Shown: in pieces, positions 56,574-64,000 of the stretch | Numbering within the stretch: position 1 is the first letter of the stretch | Layout: each line of letters begins with the position of its first letter | Assembly (NCBI GenBank): GCA_051955535.1 | Contig: JBQCGP010000047.1 | Coordinates: 70,897 to 134,896 of the forward strand | Length of the DNA stretch: 64,000 bases | Direction of reading: 5' to 3' | Origin: 13-2-20CM-68-14 sp051955535 | Lineage (GTDB): Bacteria > Actinomycetota > Thermoleophilia > Gaiellales > Gaiellaceae | The notes under the pieces: model-generated | What the model saw: the letters and a program-made list of their open reading frames with translations, nothing else | Database searches by the model: none | Told to the model about the DNA's origin: nothing | Position numbers and translations under genes: made by a program

Positions 56574-57905
56574 ATGAGCTTTCTTTCCCTGACCGAGCAG
56601 GACCGCGAGCAGATGCTCGAGACGATCGGCGTCGGCTCGGCCGACGAGCTGTTCGAGCAGATTCCCAAAGGGGTCAGGCTCGGCCGGCCGCTCGCGCTCG
56701 AGCCGCCGCTCTCGGAGCCCGAGCTCGTCGCCCACCTGACCGACCTCGCATCCCGCAACGTCGATACCGGCCGCGAGATCTCGTTTCTGGGCGCGGGCAT
56801 TTATGACCACTACGTCCCCGCGGTCGTGGATGCGGTGCTTTCGCGCGGCGAGCTCCTGACCGCGTACACGCCGTACCAGCCCGAGATGAGCCAAGGGATG
56901 CTGCAGGCGATCTTCGAGTACCAGACTGCGATCTGCGAGCTCACCGGCATGGACGTCTCTAATGCGTCCGGCTACGACGGGACGACCGTCGCAGCCGACG
57001 CGTGCTACGTCGCCAAGCACGCGACCGGCCGTAGCAAGGTCGTGCTCGCCGAGGCGCTCAACCCACAGGTGCGGCAGGTCGTCAAGACCTACGCTCCCGG
57101 CTTCGGGCTCGAGGTCGTCGAGGTCCCGCACCGCCAAGGCACCACCGATCCAGACGAGCTGCAGTCAGCGGCGCGCGACGCCGCGTGCGTCCTCTTCCAG
57201 CAACCGAACTTCTTCGGCTGTCTTGAGCCGGCCCCGGACCTGGCCGCGGCAGCGGCCGAAGCGGGCGCGTTGGCGGTAGCACACGTCGACCCGGTGTCGC
57301 TCGGCGTGCTCGAGGCCCCCGGCGCCTACGGCTGCTCGCTGGCGATCGGGGAGGGGCAGCCCGCCGGAAACTACACGTCGTACGGCGGCCCCCACTATGG
57401 ATTTTTGGCTGCCCGGTCCGAGTTCATCCGGCGCATGCCGGGGCGGATCTCGGGAGAGACCGTCGACGCGGACGGTGAGCGCGGCTTCGTTCTGACGCTG
57501 CAGACGCGGGAGCAACACATTCGTCGCGAGAAGGCCACCTCCAACATCACGACGAACCAGACCCTGCTCGCGCTTGCCGGCCTCGTCCATCTCTCCTGGC
57601 TCGGACCCCAGGGTCTCCGCGAATTGGGGGAGACCTGCCTCGCACTCTCGCATTACGCGAAGGAGCGTCTGAGCGAGGCCGGTTTCGAGCTTGCGTTTCC
57701 AAACAAGGCAACGTTCAAGGAGTTTGCAGTGCGGGTCGGACGACCCGGGAAAGACGCGATCGCGAGTGCGCGGCGCGCCGGCGTCCATCCCGGTTACGCG
57801 CTAGGACGTGACTACGAGGGGCTTGATGACGCGCTGCTCGTGGCGGTCACCGAGAAGCGCACGACCGACGAAGTCGACCGTCTCGTGGAGGCGCTCGCCG
57901 CATGA
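56574..57905 (+). CDS. gcvPA: Glycine dehydrogenase (decarboxylating) subunit 1
   Basis: 443 residues, ATG start. The N-terminal half of the P protein: FLGAGIYDHYVPAVVDAVLSRGELLTAYTPYQPEMSQGMLQ, NASGYDGTTVAADA, LTLQTREQHIRREKATSNI. It pairs with subunit 2 in the alpha2beta2 form of the enzyme, as in many Gram-positives. Overlaps gcvPB by 4 bp (ATGA). Confidence 0.95.
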   Translation: MSFLSLTEQDREQMLETIGVGSADELFEQIPKGVRLGRPLALEPPLSEPELVAHLTDLASRNVDTGREISFLGAGIYDHYVPAVVDAVLSRGELLTAYTPYQPEMSQGMLQAIFEYQTAICELTGMDVSNASGYDGTTVAADACYVAKHATGRSKVVLAEALNPQVRQVVKTYAPGFGLEVVEVPHRQGTTDPDELQSAARDAACVLFQQPNFFGCLEPAPDLAAAAAEAGALAVAHVDPVSLGVLEAPGAYGCSLAIGEGQPAGNYTSYGGPHYGFLAARSEFIRRMPGRISGETVDADGERGFVLTLQTREQHIRREKATSNITTNQTLLALAGLVHLSWLGPQGLRELGETCLALSHYAKERLSEAGFELAFPNKATFKEFAVRVGRPGKDAIASARRAGVHPGYALGRDYEGLDDALLVAVTEKRTTDEVDRLVEALAA

Positions 57906-59401
57906 AGCTGATCTACGAGAAGTCGAAGCCGGGCCGCCGCGCCTCGACACTTCCGCGCGTGGATCGTCCGGCCGCCGACGTCCCCGAGGAGCTTCGCCGC
58001 GCGAGCCCGCCACGCCTCCCGGAGATCTCGGAGCCCGAGCTTGTCCGCCACTTCACCGCGCTCGCGGACCGCACCTTCGGCGTCGACACCGGCTTCTACC
58101 CGCTCGGGTCGTGCACGATGAAGCACAACCCGCGGGTCAACGAGCGCGTCGTCAGCCTCCCGGGCTTCCGCGACCTGCACCCGCACCAGGAGGAGGAGGC
58201 GTCGCAGGGGGCGTTGGAGCTGATGTGGCGGCTCCAGGAGATCCTCGCCGAGATCGCCGGACTGCCCGCCGTGTCGCTCCAACCGGCGGCCGGCTCCCAG
58301 GGCGAGCTCACCGGGTTGATGCTGATGAGCGCCTACTACGCCGACCGCGGCGAAGCCGAGCAGCGGCGCGAGATCGTGATCCCCGACAGTGCGCATGGCA
58401 CGAACCCGGCCAGCGTCACGATGGCCGGCTACGAGCTCGTCGACGTCAGCACGGACCGCCGCGGCAACGTCGATCTCGACGAGCTGCGGGCAAAAGTCGG
58501 CCCGCGCACGGCCGGGCTGATGCTGACGAACCCGTCGACGCTCGGCCTCTTCGACGAGGGAATCGAAGAGATCGCGCGGATCTTCCACGAAGCCGGCGCG
58601 CTCATGTACTACGACGGCGCGAACCTGAACGCGATCTGCGGGATCTCCCGACCCGGCGACTTCGGGTTCGACATCGTTCACTTCAATCTGCACAAGACGT
58701 TCTCGCAGCCTCACGGCGGCGGCGGCCCCGGCGGCGGCCCGATCGCGGTGCGCGACGTCCTCGAGCCGTTTCTCCCGGTGCCGGCGGTCGTCCGCGACGG
58801 CGACGCCTTCGGGCTCGACTACGACAGGCCGAAGACGATCGGCAAGGTGCGCGGGTTCTGCGGGCCATTCGGAGTCTTCGTGCGCTCGTACGCCTACATC
58901 CGCTCGTTTGGCCCGGCTCTGCGCGAGATGTCGGAGGCGGCGGTGCTGAACGCGAACTACTTGCTCGCAAGGCTGCGCGACGCCTACGAGCTCCCGTTCG
59001 ACCGGCTCTGCATGCACGAGTTCGTCCTCTCGGGCCGGCGTCTGAAACGCGAGCACGGCGTGTCGACACTCGACGTCGCGAAGCGGCTGATGGACTACGG
59101 ATTCCATCCTCCGACGATCTACTTCCCGCTGATCGTGCCCGAAGCGCTCATGGTCGAGCCGACCGAGACCGAGACGAAGGAAACGCTCGACGCCTTCGCC
59201 GAGGCGATGCTCGCGATCGTGCGCGAGGCGGCGGAAAGGCCCGAGCTGCTCAAGGAGGCGCCGCACGCGCGACCGGTGAAGCGGCTCGATGAGGTACGGG
59301 CCGTCAAGCACCCCGTGGTGCGCTACGGCTTCGAGGAGCACGAGGAGCCGCAAGGCGCGCCTACGGAGCCGCGGCAGCTCGAGACGCAGAAGGGGGCTTA
59401 A
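57902..59401 (+). CDS. gcvPB: Glycine dehydrogenase (decarboxylating) subunit 2
   Basis: 499 residues, ATG start. The catalytic half: the PLP-binding Lys lies in FNLHKTFSQPHGGGGPG (near 264). FYPLGSCTMKHNPR and PDSAHGTNPAS are conserved. It decarboxylates glycine and passes the methylamine to lipoyl-GcvH. The stop overlaps the convergent rlmN gene by 4 bp. The L protein (lipoamide dehydrogenase) is not in the window. Confidence 0.95.
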   Translation: MKLIYEKSKPGRRASTLPRVDRPAADVPEELRRASPPRLPEISEPELVRHFTALADRTFGVDTGFYPLGSCTMKHNPRVNERVVSLPGFRDLHPHQEEEASQGALELMWRLQEILAEIAGLPAVSLQPAAGSQGELTGLMLMSAYYADRGEAEQRREIVIPDSAHGTNPASVTMAGYELVDVSTDRRGNVDLDELRAKVGPRTAGLMLTNPSTLGLFDEGIEEIARIFHEAGALMYYDGANLNAICGISRPGDFGFDIVHFNLHKTFSQPHGGGGPGGGPIAVRDVLEPFLPVPAVVRDGDAFGLDYDRPKTIGKVRGFCGPFGVFVRSYAYIRSFGPALREMSEAAVLNANYLLARLRDAYELPFDRLCMHEFVLSGRRLKREHGVSTLDVAKRLMDYGFHPPTIYFPLIVPEALMVEPTETETKETLDAFAEAMLAIVREAAERPELLKEAPHARPVKRLDEVRAVKHPVVRYGFEEHEEPQGAPTEPRQLETQKGA

Positions 59402-60375
59402 CCCCGCGCCGCGGCGAGCTGGCCGCAAGCCGCGGCGATGTCGCGACCGCGGGTCAGCCTCACGGTCGTCGGCAATCCGCGCCGGCGCAACTCACCTTCG
59501 AAGGCGGCGATTGCCTTCGGCGACGACCCCTGGAACATCCCGGTCGGGTTGTACGGGATCAGGTTCACCTTGAAGACGCGCGGGTCGAGGAGGTCGGCGA
59601 GCGCGCGTGCCTGCTCGATACGGTCGTTGACGCCCCCCAGCATCACGTACTCGACGAAGACCTTGCGGCGGCGCAGCTCGACGTAGCGCCTGCACTCGGC
59701 GACGACCTCCCGGAGGGGGTAGCGGTCGTTGACCGGCATCAGCTCCGATCGCAGCGCGGGCTCGGCCGCGTGCAGGGAGAGCGCGAGGCGGATCGGCTCG
59801 TCGACCTCGTCGACGAAGCGCCGCAGCCCCGGGAGCCAGCCGACGGTCGAGACCGTGGTGCGGCGATGCGTGATGCCGAGATCCGGTAACCGGCGCGCCG
59901 CCGCGAGAACGGCATCGAGGTTGAGCATCGGCTCGCCCATTCCCATGAAGACGGCGTGGTCGACTGCCTCTACGCGCCGGAAGTGCAAGGCCTGGTCGAG
60001 GATCTCGGACGCGCTCAAGTTGCGGCCGAACTGCATTTGGCCCGTCGCGCAGAACGTGCAGGTGAGCGGACAGCCCGACTGCGACGAGAGGCAGATCGAG
60101 CGCCGCCCGTCGCGATAGCGCATCAACACGGCTTCGACCGGATGGCCGTCGTGCGTCCGAAAGAGCGCCTTGACCGTGCCATCGCTTGCGCGGGCTTCGT
60201 CGACGGTCTCGAGCGTCGAGAAGGGCACGGCCGCCTCGAGCTCCCTGCGGAGGCCGGCGGGCAGGTTGGTCATCTCCTCGTAGCCGGAGGCTCCGCGCGC
60301 CGTCCATTCCCACACCTGGCGCGCGCGGTACGCAGGCTCGGCGCGGAGCGTTTCGTCGAGCAGCTCGAGGTTCAC
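59398..60375 (-). CDS. rlmN: Dual-specificity RNA (adenine-C2) methyltransferase RlmN
   Basis: 325 residues, GTG start. Radical-SAM cluster motif CPLTCTFCATG (CX3CX2C), GEPMLNLDAVLAAA, STVGWLPGL, LALSLHAAEPALRSELMPVN, and the C-terminal region with TVRLTRGRDIAAACGQLA containing the methyl-carrying cysteine. It makes m2A2503 in 23S rRNA and m2A37 in some tRNAs, affecting accuracy and antibiotic response. Divergent from the aldolase gene. Confidence 0.94.
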   Translation of the reverse strand: MNLELLDETLRAEPAYRARQVWEWTARGASGYEEMTNLPAGLRRELEAAVPFSTLETVDEARASDGTVKALFRTHDGHPVEAVLMRYRDGRRSICLSSQSGCPLTCTFCATGQMQFGRNLSASEILDQALHFRRVEAVDHAVFMGMGEPMLNLDAVLAAARRLPDLGITHRRTTVSTVGWLPGLRRFVDEVDEPIRLALSLHAAEPALRSELMPVNDRYPLREVVAECRRYVELRRRKVFVEYVMLGGVNDRIEQARALADLLDPRVFKVNLIPYNPTGMFQGSSPKAIAAFEGELRRRGLPTTVRLTRGRDIAAACGQLAAARG

Positions 60376-60419
60376 CGGCGCACGGTAGCGCCCCTTCTTG
60401 GGTCGCTAGAGTCGCAGCC

Positions 60420-61463
60420 GTGCTCGATCTTCGCTCGGACACGAAGACCCAGCCGAGCCGCGGGATGCGCGAAGCGATCGCCAACGCCGAGGTCGGCGAT
60501 GAGCAGCGGCGCGAGGATCCGACCGTCAATGAGCTCGAGCGCCGCGTCGCCGAGCTGCTCGGCCAGGAGGAGGCGGTCTTCGTCCCGACCGCGACCATGG
60601 CGAACGAGATCGCCTTGCGGACGCTGTCGGAGCCGGGCGACGAGCTGATCGCGGAGGAGAACGCTCACATCCTGCTTTCCGAGCTCGGCGGGCCCGCCGT
60701 TCATGCCGGGCTGATGACGAGGCCGGTGCGCGGCGAGTCCGGGCGGTTCGGGCCTGACGTCGTGCAGCGAATGGTTCGCCGCACCGATCGGACGCACATC
60801 CCGCCGACCCGGGTCGTCGCGATCGAAAACACGCACAACGCCTCGGGCGGACGCGTCTGGCCGCTCGGCGAGATCCGGGCGCTCGTCGCGGCCTGCCACG
60901 AGCTGGAGCTATCCGCACACCTCGACGGCGCCCGCGTGCTCAACGCTTCCGTTGCGAGCGGCGTCCCGGCGGCGGAGATCGCGGGGGACTTCGACACCGT
61001 GACGATCTGTCTCTCGAAAGGTCTCGGCTGCCCGCTCGGAGCGCTCCTCGCCGGGTCGGCCGAGCGGATGGCGAAGGGGCGGCGCCTCAAGCATCAGTTC
61101 GGTGGCGCGATGCGCCAGGCCGGGATCGTTGCCGCGGCCGGCGTCTATGCGCTCGACCACAACGTCGATCGACTCGCCGACGACCATGCGCGCGCACGGC
61201 GGCTGGCCGAAGGCCTGCACGCCGCGGGCGTTCCGGTCGATCTCGAGCAGGTGGAGACGAACTTTGTGCAGGTCGACGTCGGCGCGCTCGGCCTCGACAC
61301 CGCCGACGCGCTCGCTCGGCTGGCCGAGCAGGGAGTGGGGCTGTCGTCGACCCCGCATCCCGGCGTGCTGCGGGCGCTGGCGCACCTCGACATCGACGAC
61401 GAGGACGTCGACGTCGCGATCGAGCGGATCCCCAAGGCGCTCGGCGTTCTCGCGCGCGCCTGA
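60420..61463 (+). CDS. ltaE: Low-specificity L-threonine aldolase
   Basis: 347 residues, GTG start (VLDLRSDT). PLP enzyme of the beta-eliminating-lyase family: RSDTKTQPSRGMREAI, AHILLSELGGPAVHAG, IENTHNASGGRVWPL, HLDGARVLNAS and the PLP Lys in CLSKGLGCPLGALLAG. It splits threonine into glycine and acetaldehyde. Glycine then feeds the cleavage system encoded 2 kb upstream. The last codon lies inside an intergenic repeat copy. Confidence 0.93.
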   Translation: MLDLRSDTKTQPSRGMREAIANAEVGDEQRREDPTVNELERRVAELLGQEEAVFVPTATMANEIALRTLSEPGDELIAEENAHILLSELGGPAVHAGLMTRPVRGESGRFGPDVVQRMVRRTDRTHIPPTRVVAIENTHNASGGRVWPLGEIRALVAACHELELSAHLDGARVLNASVASGVPAAEIAGDFDTVTICLSKGLGCPLGALLAGSAERMAKGRRLKHQFGGAMRQAGIVAAAGVYALDHNVDRLADDHARARRLAEGLHAAGVPVDLEQVETNFVQVDVGALGLDTADALARLAEQGVGLSSTPHPGVLRALAHLDIDDEDVDVAIERIPKALGVLARA

Positions 61464-61494
61464 GAAGGTTCGGCCGGCCTCCTCCCCGCGGCGA
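61457..61494. repeat. Intergenic repeat copy 2
   Basis: Contains the identical 18-mer GCCTCCTCCCCGCGGCGA (61477-61494) preceded by CGCCTG, AGAA and GGTTC in the same order as at 43442-43484. It begins in the ltaE stop codon region and lies in the 103-bp convergent gap to the calcium exchanger gene. Confidence 0.45.
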
Positions 61495-61566
61495 GCCTAT
61501 CGAGCGTGGCCGCACGGGTGGGTGACGCGATCATGACGAAAGTGCGACGTTCGGACGGCTGTCGCT

Positions 61567-62616
61567 TCAGCGATCGCCGGCGAGGCCGAATCCGACCGCG
61601 AGCGTGAGGTACAGGCCGATCAGGGCAAATCCCTGCCAGCGTCTCGAGTAGCCGTCGAACACGATCACGGCCACCACGACGGTGGCCAGGGCCATCGCAC
61701 CGATCTCTTCCCAGCGGAAGGCCAGCGGCAGCGCAGGTGTCACCAGCCAGGAGACCAAGGCGACCGCCGGGGTCACGAAGACGGCGACCTGCGCACTGGA
61801 GGAGACGGCGATCTCGGTCGCGAGTCGAAGGTTCCCGCGTCGGGCGATCACGATCGCTCCGCCGTGCTCGGCGGCGTTGCCGATGACCGCTACGACGACG
61901 ATCGAGATGAAGAACTGCGACAGCCCCGCCGATTCGGCGAAGCCCCTGAGTGAGTGGACGAGGATCTCGCTGATGAAGGCAGTGGCCACCGTCGCGAGCG
62001 CGAGCGCGAGCAGCGCACGGGGCAGCGACCAGGCGCCCTCCGCCTCCTCGTGGCCAGAGGCCGCGTGCTTGGCTCGGAAACTCCGAAGCTGGATCGTCTG
62101 CACGACGAGGTAGAGGACGAGCAGCGCTGCGGCGAGCGGGGCGGTCAGGACCGCGAGCGAGTGCCGTTCGGGGTCGCCGTGCCAACCCGCTACTGAAGGT
62201 GCGACGAACACCGCGACGGCAACCGCGACCAGTCCTAGCTGACGAAGCAGCGAGTTCCGGTCGATCCGTTTTCCCGTCTCGCCGACCGCCATCGCCAGCC
62301 CGAGTACGAGCAGCAGGTTCGAGATGACGCTGCCGGCGAGCGACCCGCGCACGACGTTCGGCAGACCGCTCCCGACGGCGAACAGCGCGATGATCAGCTC
62401 GGGCGCATTGCCGAAGCTCGCGTTGAGGAAGCCGCCGATTCCCGGGCCGGTGTGCTCGGCGGCGTGCTCGGTCGCCTCGCCGATCAGCCAAGCCAGCGGA
62501 ACGAGCGCCGCCGCCGAGAGGACGAACAGCGGAACGTCGCCCGGATGGAACGCCAGATCGACGACGAAGGTGATCGGAGCGAGCGCGAGGGACGCCCAGA
62601 GGACCGTTCGCGCCAC
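61567..62616 (-). CDS. Calcium/proton exchanger (CAX family)
   Basis: 349 residues, GTG start, about eleven hydrophobic segments. The CAX selectivity repeats are visible: GGFLNASFGNAPELIIALFA (c-1) and VVAVIGNAAEHGGAIVIARR (c-2), separated by an acidic/His-rich loop (KHAASGHEEAEGAW). It exports Ca2+ against protons. It is distinct from the other CaCA exchanger at 8 kb, which belongs to the Na+/Ca2+ group. Divergent from the HAD gene by 17 bp. Confidence 0.92.
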   Translation of the reverse strand: MARTVLWASLALAPITFVVDLAFHPGDVPLFVLSAAALVPLAWLIGEATEHAAEHTGPGIGGFLNASFGNAPELIIALFAVGSGLPNVVRGSLAGSVISNLLLVLGLAMAVGETGKRIDRNSLLRQLGLVAVAVAVFVAPSVAGWHGDPERHSLAVLTAPLAAALLVLYLVVQTIQLRSFRAKHAASGHEEAEGAWSLPRALLALALATVATAFISEILVHSLRGFAESAGLSQFFISIVVVAVIGNAAEHGGAIVIARRGNLRLATEIAVSSSAQVAVFVTPAVALVSWLVTPALPLAFRWEEIGAMALATVVVAVIVFDGYSRRWQGFALIGLYLTLAVGFGLAGDR

Positions 62617-62633
62617 GCCGATACCCTAGCCGG

Positions 62634-63359
62634 GTGCCGGCGGCGGTCCTCTTCGATTGGGGCGACACCCTGATGCGCTTCGAGTACGACGAGGCGCTCA
62701 TCGAGACCGGCCACTGCGCCGGGCTCACGGCGCTCCGGCGCGACGACCTGCCGGAGGTCGAGCGCGTGGCGGCGCACTTTCGCGAGCGCTACGAACCGCT
62801 CTTCTGGGCGCCGGGCGCGGTCGAGGAGCTCGAGTACCCGGGGCTCGTCCGGCAGCTGCTCGGAGATTTCGGGATCGAGGTCGACGACGAGGAGCTGACG
62901 CGGTTCCTCGAGGCCGAGCACGCGGCCTGGAATCCGGCACGGCAGCTCGCAGCCCACACGCCGGCGCTGCTCGAGGCCTTGCAGGCGCGCGGGCTCAAGC
63001 TCGCACTCGTCTCGAACGCGTTCGATCCGGGCTGGCTCCTTCACCGCGACCTCGAGCAGATGGGGCTCGCCGAGCGGCTCGACTTCGCGGTCTTCTCGTC
63101 CGAGGTCGGAAAGCGAAAGCCTGACCGGGCGATCTTCGAGCGGGCGCTCGAAGCACTCGGCGTCGACGCCGCCGATGCGGTCTTCGTCGGCGACCGGCTC
63201 TATGAGGACGTGCGTGGCGCCGGTGAGCTCGGGATGACGACGGTGCAGGCGCTCTGGTTCCGCGCCGACGAGCATCCCGAGGGCGGCGAGCCTGACTTCC
63301 TGGCCTTCACGCAGATGGACGTTCTGAACGTCGTCGACCGCCTCGCGGCCGCCGCGTAA
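62634..63359 (+). CDS. HAD-superfamily hydrolase
   Basis: 241 residues, GTG start (VPAAVLFDWGDTLMRF). HAD motifs in order: DWGDT (the first Asp is the nucleophile), LVSNAFD (motif II), KRKPDRAIFE (motif III Lys), and VGDRLYEDVRGAGELGMTTV (motif IV). The second motif I residue is Gly instead of the usual Asp+2 pattern (DWGDT against DxD), as in haloacid dehalogenase/phosphatase variants. Soluble phosphatase of unknown substrate. Confidence 0.85.
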   Translation: MPAAVLFDWGDTLMRFEYDEALIETGHCAGLTALRRDDLPEVERVAAHFRERYEPLFWAPGAVEELEYPGLVRQLLGDFGIEVDDEELTRFLEAEHAAWNPARQLAAHTPALLEALQARGLKLALVSNAFDPGWLLHRDLEQMGLAERLDFAVFSSEVGKRKPDRAIFERALEALGVDAADAVFVGDRLYEDVRGAGELGMTTVQALWFRADEHPEGGEPDFLAFTQMDVLNVVDRLAAAA

Positions 63360-63445
63360 TCGCAACGACGGCGCGGCGCCCTAGCCCCTGATCGCGTGGT
63401 TGTCAAGTCTTGCGGAGCCTGCGCGGGTTCACACAAAATCCCGAC

Positions 63446-63868
63446 ATGGAGACCAAGCGCGACCTCGTCCGCTCGGCGAGTGAGCTGCCGCTCCACCCAC
63501 AGGACGAAGTCGAGTGCAGGCGCTGCGGTGTCCACTGCGACAAGGTCGTCTACCCGGCTGCGTGCGCCGAGCGCGGCTGCGCGTTCCTCTACTCGTACGA
63601 GGAGTTCGGCCACAACTACGTCGGCTGTATGCAGAAGGTCTTCGACGTCGAGATCGACTTCGACCTGTTGCAGGCCGCCGAGCGAACCGGCGAGTTCGGC
63701 GCGGTGAAGGCGACCCGCAGGCCGCTGCCTCTCTGCCGCTCCGACGTGGAGAGCTGCTACGACGGCCGCACGGAAGACGTCGGCTGCCTCAACCCCGAGT
63801 TCTACGAGCTGCCGGTTGGCGAGCCGACTTTCCGAGTGTTCGCACAGATACGTTCGAACCCGTCCTGA
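63446..63868 (+). CDS. Cysteine-rich hypothetical protein
   Basis: 140 residues from ATG (METKRDLV). Ten cysteines, with CRRCGVHC, CAERGC and YVGCMQKVF suggesting metal coordination, perhaps zinc or iron-sulfur. FDLLQAAERTGEFGAVKATRRPLPLC follows. The C-terminus is globular and unrecognised. A small actinobacterial protein of this appearance has no assigned function to my knowledge. Last gene in the window. Confidence 0.68.
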   Translation: METKRDLVRSASELPLHPQDEVECRRCGVHCDKVVYPAACAERGCAFLYSYEEFGHNYVGCMQKVFDVEIDFDLLQAAERTGEFGAVKATRRPLPLCRSDVESCYDGRTEDVGCLNPEFYELPVGEPTFRVFAQIRSNPS

Positions 63869-64000
63869 CAAGACCACGCGGGCTTAGTCGGTCGCGGCGC
63901 GCTGTGGGCGGGCCCAGTTGTGCGGGCAGCCCACCGAACCCCCAGGGGGGTGGGCCAGAATCCGGGCCGCACCGGAGGATCACCACACCCCGCGGGGGGC
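63869..64000. other. GC-rich terminal region with strong hairpin
   Basis: 132 bp to the window end without a gene. GCCCACC (63929-63935) pairs with GGTGGGC (63949-63955), and the intervening CCCC/GGGG can stack further; GGCCCA/TGGGCC is an alternative. It may be a terminator of the Cys-rich gene or the start of an RNA gene cut by the window edge. No rnpB, ssrA or ffs core is visible. Confidence 0.3.

Noticed and set aside
63869..64000. Start of an RNase P, SRP or tmRNA gene
   Set aside because: Strong hairpins but none of the conserved core sequences before the window ends.
1..64000. CRISPR arrays, rRNA operons, complete IS elements
   Set aside because: No regularly spaced direct repeats, rRNA signatures or transposase genes were seen on either strand.

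Overview
This window looks like chromosomal DNA from a high-GC, Gram-positive actinobacterium, most plausibly one of the deep-branching Thermoleophilia (Gaiellales/Solirubrobacterales-like). That placement is inferred from very high GC, frequent GTG/TTG starts, 4-bp stop/start overlaps, a fused PafB-PafC regulator, an actinobacterial division/cell-wall cluster without ftsA, and a MurE with the DNPR motif of meso-diaminopimelate walls. No rRNA, tRNA, CRISPR array, prophage or complete insertion sequence was seen. Nearly every base is coding.

Layout. 1-3.6 kb: 3' end of an M23 peptidase, a hairpin-rich non-coding stretch, mntH behind a DtxR/MntR-like palindrome, hpt and a nuclease-fold protein. 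3.6-7.6 kb: a tightly overlapping operon of metallophosphoesterase, cyclic 2,3-diphosphoglycerate synthetase, 2-phosphoglycerate kinase and class II fructose-bisphosphatase. 7.6-25.5 kb: MIP18 protein, cation exchanger, oxidoreductase, queG, a GAF histidine kinase, PafBC, zinc-ribbon proteins, aldehyde and 3-hydroxyacyl-CoA dehydrogenases, secreted proteins and a two-component pair. 25.5-34.6 kb: a small inverted-repeat element, queA-tgt-yajC-secDF, an acyltransferase, a UbiB-type kinase and a response regulator without phosphorylation residues. 34.6-37.8 kb: subtilase, small secreted protein, ogt and its ECF sigma gene.

37.8-55 kb is the dcw cluster: mraZ-rsmH-ftsL-ftsI, then an inverted PBP2 gene, then murE-murF-mraY-murD-ftsW-murG-murC-murB-ftsQ-ftsZ. 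It opens with a four-fold 10-bp GTGG repeat array (MraZ operator). Glycine cleavage genes gcvT-gcvH-gcvPA-gcvPB follow, then rlmN, a threonine aldolase that feeds glycine, a Ca2+/H+ exchanger, a HAD phosphatase and a Cys-rich protein.

The most unusual content is the cyclic 2,3-diphosphoglycerate module. Synthesis of this solute is established in methanogenic archaea. Here both biosynthetic enzymes are translationally coupled in a bacterium, with a metallophosphoesterase in first position that could be the missing hydrolase and a perfect 10-bp palindrome at the operon head. Other points of interest are a hairpin-rich ftsQ leader that may hide its ribosome-binding site, two inverted-repeat elements, a ~40-nt repeat shared by two intergenic regions, and an ECF sigma/ogt operon.
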